The notes under the pieces: generated by a model | What the model was told of the DNA's origin: nothing | Database searches by the model: none | What the model saw: only the letters and a program-made list of their open reading frames with translations | Translations under genes and position numbers: made by a program | Shown here: piece by piece, positions 1-5,187 of the stretch | Layout of the letters: each line of letters opens with the position of its first letter | How positions within the stretch are numbered: the stretch's first letter is position 1 | Assembly (NCBI GenBank): GCA_015655565.1 | Contig: JAATEU010000575.1 | Location: forward strand, 1-5,187 | Reading direction: 5' to 3' | Origin: Clostridiales bacterium | Lineage (GTDB): Bacteria > Bacillota > Clostridia > Lachnospirales > Lachnospiraceae | Length of the DNA: 5,187 nucleotides

Positions 1-1299
1 ACGGGAACCGAAGAAGCAAAGAATAATTCATTTCGTGCCCTGGTGATAAACTTGGGCGGCGGACTGGCCTTTGCCGCTGCAGTCGTATTGATAGGGATTA
101 ATTTTAAAACCCTTGAATTATCCGTATTAATTGGAATGGAGCCGGAAGCAATGGTGCTGGTTCCGGTGTTTCTGCTTTCTATAGCCGCTCTTACCAAGTC
201 GGCACAGCTTCCGTTTTCTTCCTGGCTGTTAGGCGCCATGGTAGCCCCGACACCGTCATCCGCTTTATTGCATTCAGCAACCATGGTCAAGGCGGGTGTT
301 TACCTTGTCATAAGACTGGCGCCCTTATTAAGACTGACTTGGGTAGGAATGATAGTTACTTCAATAGGCTGCATTACTTTCCTGGCATGCTCCCTGATAG
401 CTATTTCCCAAAGCGATGCCAAGAAAATTCTGGCTTATTCAACCTTAGCCAACTTGGGGCTTATTGTCATTTGTGCCAGTGTCGGGACACAGGAGTCAAT
501 TTGGGCCGCGATATTGCTTGTAATATTTCACTCGGTTTCCAAATCTCTTTTATTTTTATCCGTTGGTTCCATTGAACATCAGTTAGGTAGCAGGAATGTG
601 GAGGATATGGATATTTTACTGCATGTATCCAGAAAGCTTTCCCTTTATATGATTATCGGAATTGCAGGGATGTTCCTTGCACCGTTTGGCATGCTGATAT
701 CAAAATGGGTTGCCATGAAAGCATTTATAGATTCCAATCATATCTTAACCGTTATTATTATTGCATATGGAAGTGCCGCAACGCTTTTCTACTGGACAAA
801 GTGGATGGGAAAACTGGTGTCCAATGCCAATGTGAAAAAACGCAGGAAACATACTTTCTATTTAGATGAGGAAATTCCTATCTTTATCCAGGCAGTACTT
901 GTTGTTGTTTCCTGTTTTACTTTTCCGCTTATATCAAAATATGCGCTAATTCCTTATTTGACGGAATTATTTGGAACAAAAGCATTGATCCCGATTGGAA
1001 GCAGTGATGTAAAAATAATGATTATTATGCTTGCTATGCTGTTAATTATTCCAATCAGCTTTATTCCAATCTATAAACAGGATAAACGCAGGATTGTCCC
1101 TATTTATATGGCCGGTGAGAATACAGGGGATAATGAAACCTTTTACGGCGGGAACGGTGAAAAGCGAAAGGCGGAATTACGCAACTGGTATCTGGAAAGC
1201 TATTTTGGCAGTAAAAAACTAACGTTTTGGTGCAATATGGCATCTATTTGTATTTTATGTGCAGGAATTATACTTCTTATTGGAGGGTTTGCAAACTAA
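1..1299 (+). CDS. echA: Ech hydrogenase subunit EchA, NuoL/Mrp-antiporter-like, 3' part (5' end outside window)
   Basis: Large integral membrane subunit that, by homology to complex I NuoL and Mrp antiporter subunits, forms an ion channel coupled to electron transfer. The frame is open from base 1, giving 432 residues; family members usually exceed 600, so roughly a third is missing upstream. The GTG at 43 is internal, not the true start. Numbering from the first codon of the window, the family core is visible: LTKSAQLPF (Lys66), then APTPSSALLHSATMVKAGVY with TP-S around 84-86, His91 and Lys97. Further on are SQSDAKKILAYST, with the conserved lysines of the broken-helix region, and FHSVSKSLLFL. 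Many hydrophobic segments follow. A hydrophilic loop near the C-terminus contains GEN and ELRNWYLESYFG, followed by a last membrane helix, which is the usual EchA ending. The stop codon overlaps the echB start by one base, indicating coupled translation. An HyfB/HycC-type subunit is the main alternative, but the gene order favours Ech. Confidence 0.93.
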   Translation, partial: TGTEEAKNNSFRALVINLGGGLAFAAAVVLIGINFKTLELSVLIGMEPEAMVLVPVFLLSIAALTKSAQLPFSSWLLGAMVAPTPSSALLHSATMVKAGVYLVIRLAPLLRLTWVGMIVTSIGCITFLACSLIAISQSDAKKILAYSTLANLGLIVICASVGTQESIWAAILLVIFHSVSKSLLFLSVGSIEHQLGSRNVEDMDILLHVSRKLSLYMIIGIAGMFLAPFGMLISKWVAMKAFIDSNHILTVIIIAYGSAATLFYWTKWMGKLVSNANVKKRRKHTFYLDEEIPIFIQAVLVVVSCFTFPLISKYALIPYLTELFGTKALIPIGSSDVKIMIIMLAMLLIIPISFIPIYKQDKRRIVPIYMAGENTGDNETFYGGNGEKRKAELRNWYLESYFGSKKLTFWCNMASICILCAGIILLIGGFAN

Positions 1300-2159
1300 T
1301 GTTTATATTAAGCGTTATCATGATTATTATTTTGGCACCGCTTGCCGGCGGGCTGCTTACGGGAACAGACCGTGTTATAACGGCAAGGATGCAAGGCAGG
1401 CAAGGCCCGCCGGTTCTGCAGCCTTTTTATGATGTTTTTAAGCTTTTTCAAAAGGAATCCATAGAAGTTAATCTGATGCATCGCTTTTATGTGTATATTG
1501 CGCTTATATTTGTCATGTTCACAACCGTTATTATGCTGACGGGAGGCGATATACTACTTGCAATATTTGCACTGACCTTAGGCTCCATATTTTTTGTTTT
1601 GGGCGGATATGCCTCCAATTCGCCTTATAGTCTTATCGGTTCGGAAAGAGAACTTATGCAGATGATGGCATATGAACCTATGGTGCTGCTTACGGGAATA
1701 GGCCTGTATTATGCAGATAAAAGCTTTTTTATTAAGGATATTGTTTCGGGACAGGCACCTGCGATTCTTTCTCTGCCGGGTGTATTTTTAGGACTTTTGT
1801 TTATATTAATCTTTAAATTAAGAAAGTCGCCCTTTGATCTTAGCATGGGGCATCACGGACATCAGGAAATTGTACAGGGAATTAAAACGGAATACTCAGG
1901 GAAAGATCTGGCTGTCATAGAAATAACACATTGGTATGAGGTAGTGATAGCATTAACTTTAGTTTATGTATTTTTTGCAACAAGAGCACCCGTCAGTTCT
2001 GTTTTTGCAGTTCTTGCATGTATTCTGGTTTATTTTCTGGAGATCGTAATTGATAACGGATTTGCCCGGACGAAATGGCAGTTTGCGTTAAAATCTGCAT
2101 GGATTGTAACCGGTGTTTCAGGAACGGTAAATCTTGTCGTTTTATCATTTTTCAGGTAA
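1299..2159 (+). CDS. echB: Ech hydrogenase membrane anchor subunit EchB (NuoH-like)
   Basis: Membrane subunit of 286 residues related to NuoH/complex I ND1 and HycD. It anchors the soluble hydrogenase arm and takes part in ion coupling. The ATG at 1299 overlaps the echA stop (TAATG), with GGAGGG at 1282-1287 as ribosome binding site. An upstream ATG at 1227 in the same frame would add 24 residues lying wholly within echA and is rejected. Family signatures are QGRQGPPVLQPFYDVFKL at residues 32-49, LMQMMAYEPMVLLT in mid-protein, and SPFDLSMGHHGHQEIVQG at 177-194 followed by KTEYSG. This is the conserved cytoplasmic loop of the NuoH family that faces the NuoD/NuoB-like subunits. About eight hydrophobic segments alternate with these loops. 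The length is normal for EchB. It is followed not by the usual short gap but by the hairpin repeat element. Confidence 0.96.
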   Translation: MFILSVIMIIILAPLAGGLLTGTDRVITARMQGRQGPPVLQPFYDVFKLFQKESIEVNLMHRFYVYIALIFVMFTTVIMLTGGDILLAIFALTLGSIFFVLGGYASNSPYSLIGSERELMQMMAYEPMVLLTGIGLYYADKSFFIKDIVSGQAPAILSLPGVFLGLLFILIFKLRKSPFDLSMGHHGHQEIVQGIKTEYSGKDLAVIEITHWYEVVIALTLVYVFFATRAPVSSVFAVLACILVYFLEIVIDNGFARTKWQFALKSAWIVTGVSGTVNLVVLSFFR

Positions 2160-2236
2160 GTGTGAAAGAAGAGCGCTTTCACACCCCTTATTTGAGGCAG
2201 TACCGCAGGCAAGCCTGCGGTATGCAATGGGAGCGA
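2160..2236 (+). repeat. Tandem hairpin repeat, unit 1 (77 bp)
   Basis: First of two adjacent 77-bp copies; it starts directly after the echB stop. It holds two perfect stem-loops. Hairpin A is GTGTGAAAG (2160-2168), a 7-nt loop, then CTTTCACAC (2176-2184). Hairpin B is TACCGCAGG (2201-2209), loop CAAG, then CCTGCGGTA (2214-2222). A 16-nt linker (2185-2200) separates them and a 14-nt tail ending GGGAGCGA closes the unit. No protein family is recognisable in it. It resembles a REP/BIME-like or MITE-like palindromic element. There is no T-run after either stem, so a rho-independent terminator is unlikely. The family is not identified. Confidence 0.9.
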
Positions 2237-2313
2237 GTGTGAAAGAAGAGCGCTTTCACACCCCTTATTTGAGGCAGTATCCCAAGCAAGCTTGGGATAT
2301 GCAATGGGAGCAA
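2237..2313 (+). repeat. Tandem hairpin repeat, unit 2 (77 bp)
   Basis: Second copy, directly adjoining unit 1 and 70/77 identical to it. The first 41 bases, including hairpin A (2237-2245 with 2253-2261), are identical. Hairpin B is TATCCCAAG (2278-2286), loop CAAG, then CTTGGGATA (2291-2299). Each arm has three changes from unit 1, and all are compensated on the opposite arm. The one remaining difference is G2235 versus A2312 in the tail. The unit ends about 12 bases before the echC start codon, so its tail (GGGAGCAAGG) lies in the echC translation initiation region. Confidence 0.9.
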
Positions 2314-2318
2314 GGTAG

Positions 2319-2323
2319 AAGGA
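2319..2323 (+). promoter_or_regulatory. Probable echC ribosome binding site with tight spacing
   Basis: AAGGA at 2319-2323 lies only two bases before the ATG at 2326, closer than is usual. AAGG at 2312-2315, at the end of repeat unit 2, is an alternative at about 10 bases spacing. If the latter is used, the repeat element supplies part of the echC initiation signal. Confidence 0.4.
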
Positions 2324-2325
2324 AT

Positions 2326-2799
2326 ATGAAATTTATTAAGAAATCACCATGGATTTTACATTATGACGGATCCAGCTGCAATGGCTGTGATATTGAAGTG
2401 CTTGCCTGCCTCACCCCTTTATATGATGTTGAGCGTTTTGGCGTTATTAATACCGGTAATCCGAAGCATGCGGATATTTTATTAATTACGGGCAGCGTAA
2501 ATGAGCAGAACATACCGGTCGTAAAGCAGTTATATGAACAGATGGCAAACCCTAAGGCAGTTGTTGCGGTAGGAATCTGTGCAACCTCCGGGGGAATCTT
2601 TGCAGAGTGTTATAATGTTATCGGAGGAGTTGACAAGGTATTGCCGGTGGATGTTTATGTTCCCGGCTGTGCGGCACGTCCGGAAGCTATCATTGACGGA
2701 ATTGTAAAAGCTCTGGCTATATTGGAAGAAAAACAAAATGATGCAAGAAAATCCTTTACGTTGCGGAAAGAAAGTGGTTTATTATGGAACAGCAAATAA
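2326..2799 (+). CDS. echC: Ech hydrogenase small subunit EchC (NuoB-like, [4Fe-4S])
   Basis: Electron-transfer subunit of 157 residues, homologous to NuoB and to the N-terminal half of [NiFe]-hydrogenase small subunits. It carries the single proximal [4Fe-4S] cluster next to the NiFe site of EchE. The four expected ligands are visible: Cys18 and Cys21 in DGSSCNGCDIE, Cys85 in GICATSGG, and Cys115 in VPGCAARPE. There is no Tat signal peptide, as expected for a cytoplasm-facing group 4 enzyme. The start at 2326 is chosen because family members begin shortly before SPWILHYDGSSCNGC. The frame stays open upstream through the hairpin repeats to an ATG at 2134 inside echB, but that 64-residue extension is repeat-derived and unlikely to be a native N-terminus. 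An ATG at 2299 is possible but has a poorer ribosome binding site. The 3' end overlaps echD by 16 bp. Confidence 0.96.
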   Translation: MKFIKKSPWILHYDGSSCNGCDIEVLACLTPLYDVERFGVINTGNPKHADILLITGSVNEQNIPVVKQLYEQMANPKAVVAVGICATSGGIFAECYNVIGGVDKVLPVDVYVPGCAARPEAIIDGIVKALAILEEKQNDARKSFTLRKESGLLWNSK

Positions 2800-3131
2800 T
2801 AAAAATGATTTTGCCAAATGAACTTTTAGCAGAAACTCTGCATTTAAGAAATGACGGCTACCGGCTGGCGGCAATTTCATGTACCAATAAAGACGGCATG
2901 GAACTTAGTTATTCCTTTGATAAAGATTATGATTTTTTAAATTTAAGATTTGTTATTGATACGGATATTGAAATTGAGAGTATCAGCTGCATTTATTTCT
3001 ATGCATTTTTGTATGAGAATGAAATTAAGGAACTTTTTGGAGTTAAGATTAAGGATATCCTTATGGACTTTAAGGACAATTTATATAAAATATCGGTTAA
3101 AACTCCATTTAACATGAAAAAGGAGGAGTAA
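2784..3131 (+). CDS. echD: Ech hydrogenase subunit EchD (NuoC-like)
   Basis: Small hydrophilic subunit of 115 residues related to the 30-kDa NuoC subunit of complex I. It has no cofactor and is thought to help assemble the soluble arm with EchC and EchE. The identifying motif is YENEIKELFGVKI at about 77-89, corresponding to the conserved E-x-E-x-x-(D/E)-(L/M)-F-G of NuoC proteins. The N-terminal half is divergent, as is common in this subunit. The size fits the short EchD form rather than full-length NuoC. It starts inside echC (16-bp overlap), which suggests translational coupling. Its last codons form the echE ribosome binding site. Identity rests on the motif and on the position between echC and echE. 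Confidence 0.9.
   Translation: MEQQIIKMILPNELLAETLHLRNDGYRLAAISCTNKDGMELSYSFDKDYDFLNLRFVIDTDIEIESISCIYFYAFLYENEIKELFGVKIKDILMDFKDNLYKISVKTPFNMKKEE
3120..3128 (+). promoter_or_regulatory. Strong ribosome binding site for echE
   Basis: AAGGAGGAG, nearly a full anti-Shine-Dalgarno match, lies five bases before the echE ATG and overlaps the last sense codons of echD. It is the strongest initiation signal in the window and fits high demand for the catalytic subunit. Confidence 0.85.
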
Positions 3132-3133
3132 TA

Positions 3134-4213
3134 ATGGGTAATAGAACAGTTATTCCATTTGGTCCCCAACATCCCGTACTTCCGGAACCGATTCATTTGG
3201 ATTTAGTGCTTGAGGATGAAACGGTTTTGGAGGCGGTGCCAAGAATCGGTTATATCCACAGGGGTCTTGAAAAGCTTGTGGAGAAAAAGGATTTCCAGCA
3301 GTATACCTATGTTGCGGAAAGAATCTGCGGTATTTGTTCGTTTATGCACGGCATGGGATACTGCATGGCCATAGAAAGTATTATGGATGTTAAAGTTCCG
3401 GAAAGAGCGGAATTTTTAAGGACTATCTGGGCAGAATTATCCCGTATGCACAGCCATCTGTTATGGTTAGGTCTTTTGGCCGATGCCTTTGGCTTTGAAA
3501 GCCTGTTCATGCATTCCTGGAGACTGCGTGAGCAGGTACTTGATATTTTTGAGGAAACCACCGGCGGCCGCATCATCTTTTCTGTCTGCGAAATCGGCGG
3601 AGTCAGAAAAGATGTCAGTCCGGAAACTTTGAATAAGATTTCCGGTATTCTGTTAAGTATGGAAAAGGAATTGAAAGAGCTTGCCAAGGTCTTTTTAAAT
3701 GATTCTTCCGTGAAATACCGCACCAGGGGTATCGGAGTATTATCAAAGCAGGCTGCTTTTGATTTAGGCGCCGTGGGGCCTATGGCAAAAGCCAGCGGAA
3801 TCAATATGGATTTAAGGACACAGGGCTATGCCGCATACTCAAAATTGCAATTTGAACCCATAGTTGAAACAGACGGTGACTCCTACGCAAGGACCTCGGT
3901 CCGGTTAAGGGAAATTTTTCAGTCCATTGATTTGATAAAGCAGGCTGTTTCCATTATTCCGGAAGGCGAAATCAGAGTTAAGGTGACCGGAAACCCCAAT
4001 GGGGAATATTTCACCAGAGTGGAACAACCCCGCGGTGAGGTAATATATTATGTAAAAGCGAACGGCTCTAAGTTTCTTGACAGGTTCAGGGTACGGACGC
4101 CTACTTTTGCAAATGTCCCTGCTTTGCTGGAAACACTGAAAGGCTGTGCACTGGCCGATATTCCCATATTAATCCTAACAATTGACCCCTGCATAAGCTG
4201 TACCGAACGATGA
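3134..4213 (+). CDS. echE: Ech hydrogenase catalytic large subunit EchE ([NiFe] site, NuoD-like)
   Basis: Catalytic subunit of 359 residues where protons are reduced to H2 (or H2 is oxidised) on the cytoplasmic side. The four NiFe ligands are present: Cys65 and Cys68 in the N-terminal L1 motif ERICGICSFMH, and Cys353 and Cys356 in the C-terminal L2 motif DPCISCTER. Their presence separates it from NuoD-type complex I subunits and from cysteine-lacking hydrogenase relatives. The N-terminal PFGPQHPVLPEP and RIGYIHRGLEKL (37-48) are shared with NuoD. The protein ends at Arg359, three residues after the last cysteine ligand. That is the point where most hydrogenase large subunits are cleaved, so there is no C-terminal extension to remove; to my knowledge the same holds for Methanosarcina EchE and for CooH. 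The gene follows echD after two bases and precedes echF by 25 bases. Confidence 0.97.
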   Translation: MGNRTVIPFGPQHPVLPEPIHLDLVLEDETVLEAVPRIGYIHRGLEKLVEKKDFQQYTYVAERICGICSFMHGMGYCMAIESIMDVKVPERAEFLRTIWAELSRMHSHLLWLGLLADAFGFESLFMHSWRLREQVLDIFEETTGGRIIFSVCEIGGVRKDVSPETLNKISGILLSMEKELKELAKVFLNDSSVKYRTRGIGVLSKQAAFDLGAVGPMAKASGINMDLRTQGYAAYSKLQFEPIVETDGDSYARTSVRLREIFQSIDLIKQAVSIIPEGEIRVKVTGNPNGEYFTRVEQPRGEVIYYVKANGSKFLDRFRVRTPTFANVPALLETLKGCALADIPILILTIDPCISCTER

Positions 4214-4238
4214 CATTCATAGATAGGACGGAGAAAAT

Positions 4239-4604
4239 ATGTCTATTTTAAGTATGAGTAAGATACTTTTTAAAAGTATACTGCATGGACCGTACACGGT
4301 ACTTTACCCCATTCGGAAAAAAGAAAATTATGAACATACCAGAGGCAGAGTCGATATTACGGTTTCGGATTGCATTTTTTGCGGATTATGCCAAAGGCGC
4401 TGTCCAACCGGAGCAATCCGGGTTGATAAAGCCGGTTCCACCTGGAGTATAGAAAGACTCCAATGTATTCAATGCAATTACTGCGGTGAAGTTTGTCCGA
4501 AGAAATGCCTGAAGATGGGCAATCAATATACTTCACCCTCATTTGGAAATGTAAGGGATGATTATACCAATGCACGAGTATCCGATAACACAGAGAATCA
4601 TTGA
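4239..4604 (+). CDS. echF: Ech hydrogenase ferredoxin-like subunit EchF (NuoI-like, two [4Fe-4S])
   Basis: Polyferredoxin subunit of 121 residues that receives electrons from soluble reduced ferredoxin and passes them to EchC. Two complete 4Fe-4S motifs are visible: Cys45-x2-Cys48-x2-Cys51-x3-Cys55-Pro, and Cys76-x2-Cys79-x2-Cys82-x3-Cys86-Pro. An N-terminal segment (residues 9-26) resembles the membrane-associating start of NuoI/HycF-type proteins. GGAG at 4230-4233 is the ribosome binding site, five bases from the ATG. The hydrophilic tail after about residue 100 overlaps hypA and carries no further motif. Length and cluster number agree with EchF. Near the start the coding sequence contains two inverted repeats (4263-4279 and 4289-4300). 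Confidence 0.95.
   Translation: MSILSMSKILFKSILHGPYTVLYPIRKKENYEHTRGRVDITVSDCIFCGLCQRRCPTGAIRVDKAGSTWSIERLQCIQCNYCGEVCPKKCLKMGNQYTSPSFGNVRDDYTNARVSDNTENH
4553..4557 (+). promoter_or_regulatory. Ribosome binding site deciding the hypA start
   Basis: AAGGG inside echF lies 12 bases before the ATG at 4570. The alternative in-frame ATG at 4558 directly abuts this site and would add four residues ahead of MHE, burying the nickel-binding His2. The start at 4570 is therefore preferred. Confidence 0.55.
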
Positions 4605-4908
4605 GATTGCCCAGGAATATGCCTTGAAAAATAATGCCGGGGAGGTAAAGCAGATTAACCTTGTGGTAGGGGATTATTCCGGTTATGTGGCCGGTTCCAT
4701 TGAACTATATTTTGAAATTATTGCTGAGGGAAGCTTATGCCAAAATGCCGGGCTTACTATAGAACGTATCAAGCCCAAGTTAAAGTGCAATACCTGCGGC
4801 AAGCTGTTTCTAAGAAAGCCCTTTTCCTTTCAATGTCCTTTCTGCAGCGGAGAAGGCAGCCCTACGGAGAGCGGGCAGGAATTTTATATAAAATCCATAG
4901 AGGTATAA
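4570..4908 (+). CDS. hypA: Hydrogenase nickel-incorporation protein HypA
   Basis: Nickel metallochaperone of 112 residues that works with HypB to insert Ni into the hydrogenase large subunit, here presumably EchE, in the cytoplasm. The N-terminus MHEYPITQRIIEIA carries the invariant Met-His-Glu, where His2 binds nickel. The C-terminal zinc-binding domain has two CxxC pairs, Cys73/Cys76 (KCNTCGK) and Cys89/Cys92 (QCPFCSG). Length is typical for the family. Its first 35 bases overlap the end of echF in another frame, so expression is probably coupled to the structural genes. An AAAGGAG at 4907-4912 and beyond overlaps its stop codon with no obvious start at normal distance. Confidence 0.95.
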   Translation: MHEYPITQRIIEIAQEYALKNNAGEVKQINLVVGDYSGYVAGSIELYFEIIAEGSLCQNAGLTIERIKPKLKCNTCGKLFLRKPFSFQCPFCSGEGSPTESGQEFYIKSIEV

Positions 4909-4914
4909 AGGAGT

Positions 4915-5001
4915 TTGTACGGTAAATTCAAGATTGCTTTTTTGGAAAGTCAGGATAAGATTTTACAGGTGATTTTATACTTGTATACCAGTATCAGTTA
5001 A
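4915..5001 (+). CDS. Doubtful 28-codon small ORF between hypA and hypB (TTG start)
   Basis: Reading TTG at 4915 as a start gives a 28-residue product beginning MYGKFKIAFLESQDKI and ending in the hydrophobic stretch VILYLYTSIS. Its stop (4999-5001) lies two bases before the hypB ribosome binding site. In favour are an AAAGGAG overlapping the hypA stop and the neat spacing to hypB. Against it are the mere one-base spacing between that site and the TTG, the short length and the lack of any recognised family. It may be a decayed gene remnant or plain untranslated spacer. No function is proposed. Confidence 0.15.
   Translation: MYGKFKIAFLESQDKILQVILYLYTSIS
4962..4989 (+). promoter_or_regulatory. 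Weak candidate promoter upstream of hypB
   Basis: TTTACA (4962-4967) and TATACC (4984-4989) are separated by 16 bases, a fair but imperfect sigma-A-like arrangement ending 28 bases before the hypB start. A small inverted repeat, TATAC-TT-GTATA (4976-4987), overlaps the putative -10. In AT-rich DNA such matches arise often by chance. Confidence 0.15.
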
Positions 5002-5003
5002 GC

Positions 5004-5012
5004 GGAGGAAAG
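5004..5012 (+). promoter_or_regulatory. Ribosome binding site for hypB
   Basis: GGAGGAAAG, with the GGAGG core nine bases before the ATG at 5018, gives hypB its own strong initiation signal. This fits the 109-bp gap from hypA, which rules out direct coupling by overlap. Confidence 0.8.
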
Positions 5013-5017
5013 TTAAT

Positions 5018-5187
5018 ATGCCAGAGAATAAAGAAATAGAAATTATGCAATCGGTTTATGATAAAAATGATGAGGTTGCTTCACAAATTAATGCGGCATT
5101 TACAAAAAACAATATATTTGCAATTAATGTCATGGGTGCGCCGGGTGCAGGTAAAACCTCGGTTTTAATTCAAATAATCAAATCATA
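5018..5187 (+). CDS. hypB: Hydrogenase nickel-incorporation GTPase HypB, 5' part (3' end outside window)
   Basis: SIMIBI-class GTPase that partners HypA in delivering nickel to the hydrogenase large subunit. Only the first 56 codons are in the window. The N-terminal helix (residues about 5-30) leads to a beta strand and the P-loop GAPGAGKTS at 40-48, the Walker A of HypB (usually G-S/A-P-G-S/A-G-K-T). The N-terminus has neither the CxxCGC motif of E. coli HypB nor a histidine-rich stretch, so it appears to be the short form without the extra N-terminal nickel site. A related Walker A is found in UreG, but UreG normally begins directly with its G domain, and the adjoining hypA makes HypB the clear choice. 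The remaining maturation genes (hypF, C, D, E) are probably downstream, but this cannot be seen. Confidence 0.9.
   Translation, partial: MPENKEIEIMQSVYDKNDEVASQINAAFTKNNIFAINVMGAPGAGKTSVLIQIIKS

Noticed and set aside
1227..1298. N-terminal extension of EchB from the ATG at 1227
   Set aside because: The extra 24 residues lie inside echA and do not fit the NuoH-type N-terminus. The ATG at 1299 has the TAATG overlap and a ribosome binding site.
2030..2227. 65-codon - strand frame spanning the echB end and repeat unit 1
   Set aside because: It is formed from antisense echB and palindromic repeat sequence, with no supporting start signal or homology.
2160..2313. CRISPR array or rho-independent terminators
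   Set aside because: There are only two units, they abut without unique spacers, and neither stem is followed by a T-run. Strong downstream genes in the same operon also argue against termination.
3307..3804. 165-codon open frame on the - strand within echE
   Set aside because: It lies wholly antisense to a clear [NiFe] large subunit gene, has no recognisable motif or ribosome binding site, and is explained by codon bias of echE.
4737..4925. 62-codon + strand frame overlapping hypA
   Set aside because: It covers the zinc-domain part of hypA in another frame, starts without a ribosome binding site and shows no family features.
1..5187. Formate hydrogenlyase (Hyc/Hyf) or complex I operon
   Set aside because: The gene set has six structural subunits, a short NuoC-like EchD, NiFe cysteines in EchE and no visible formate dehydrogenase, NuoE/F/G or quinone-module genes, which fits Ech. 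The part upstream of base 1 could not be examined.

Overview
The window holds most of an operon for a membrane-bound, energy-converting [NiFe] hydrogenase of the Ech type (group 4), followed by hydrogenase maturation genes. All genes are on the + strand in the order echA (3' part)-echB-echC-echD-echE-echF-hypA-hypB (5' part). The AT-rich composition, strong AAGGAGG-type ribosome binding sites, tight gene packing and bacterial-style codon use suggest an anaerobic, fermentative member of the Clostridia (Firmicutes). The sequence alone does not fix the genus.

Layout: positions 1-1299 encode the C-terminal 432 residues of the proton-pumping antiporter-like subunit EchA (NuoL-related). It shares one base with echB (1299-2159, NuoH-related membrane anchor). 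Then comes an anomalous 166-bp gap (2160-2325) filled mainly by two tandem 77-bp units, each carrying two hairpins. Downstream lie the hydrophilic-arm genes: echC (small subunit, NuoB-like), echD (NuoC-like), echE (NiFe large subunit, NuoD-like) and echF (two [4Fe-4S] ferredoxin subunit, NuoI-like). hypA overlaps the end of echF by 35 bp. A 109-bp gap separates hypA from hypB, which runs off the window after 56 codons.

How the parts work together: reduced ferredoxin gives electrons to EchF, which pass through the proximal cluster of EchC to the NiFe centre of EchE, where protons are reduced to H2. The redox energy drives ion translocation through EchA and EchB. HypA and HypB deliver nickel to EchE. 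EchE ends right at the residue where other hydrogenase large subunits are cleaved, so this enzyme probably needs no C-terminal maturation protease.

The least ordinary item is the tandem hairpin element between echB and echC. The two copies differ at only 7 of 77 positions. Six of those seven differences are three compensating pairs in one 9-bp stem, so the stem stays perfect in both copies while its sequence changes. This points to a selected secondary structure or a mobile or repetitive palindromic element. It sits at the junction between the membrane-arm and soluble-arm genes.
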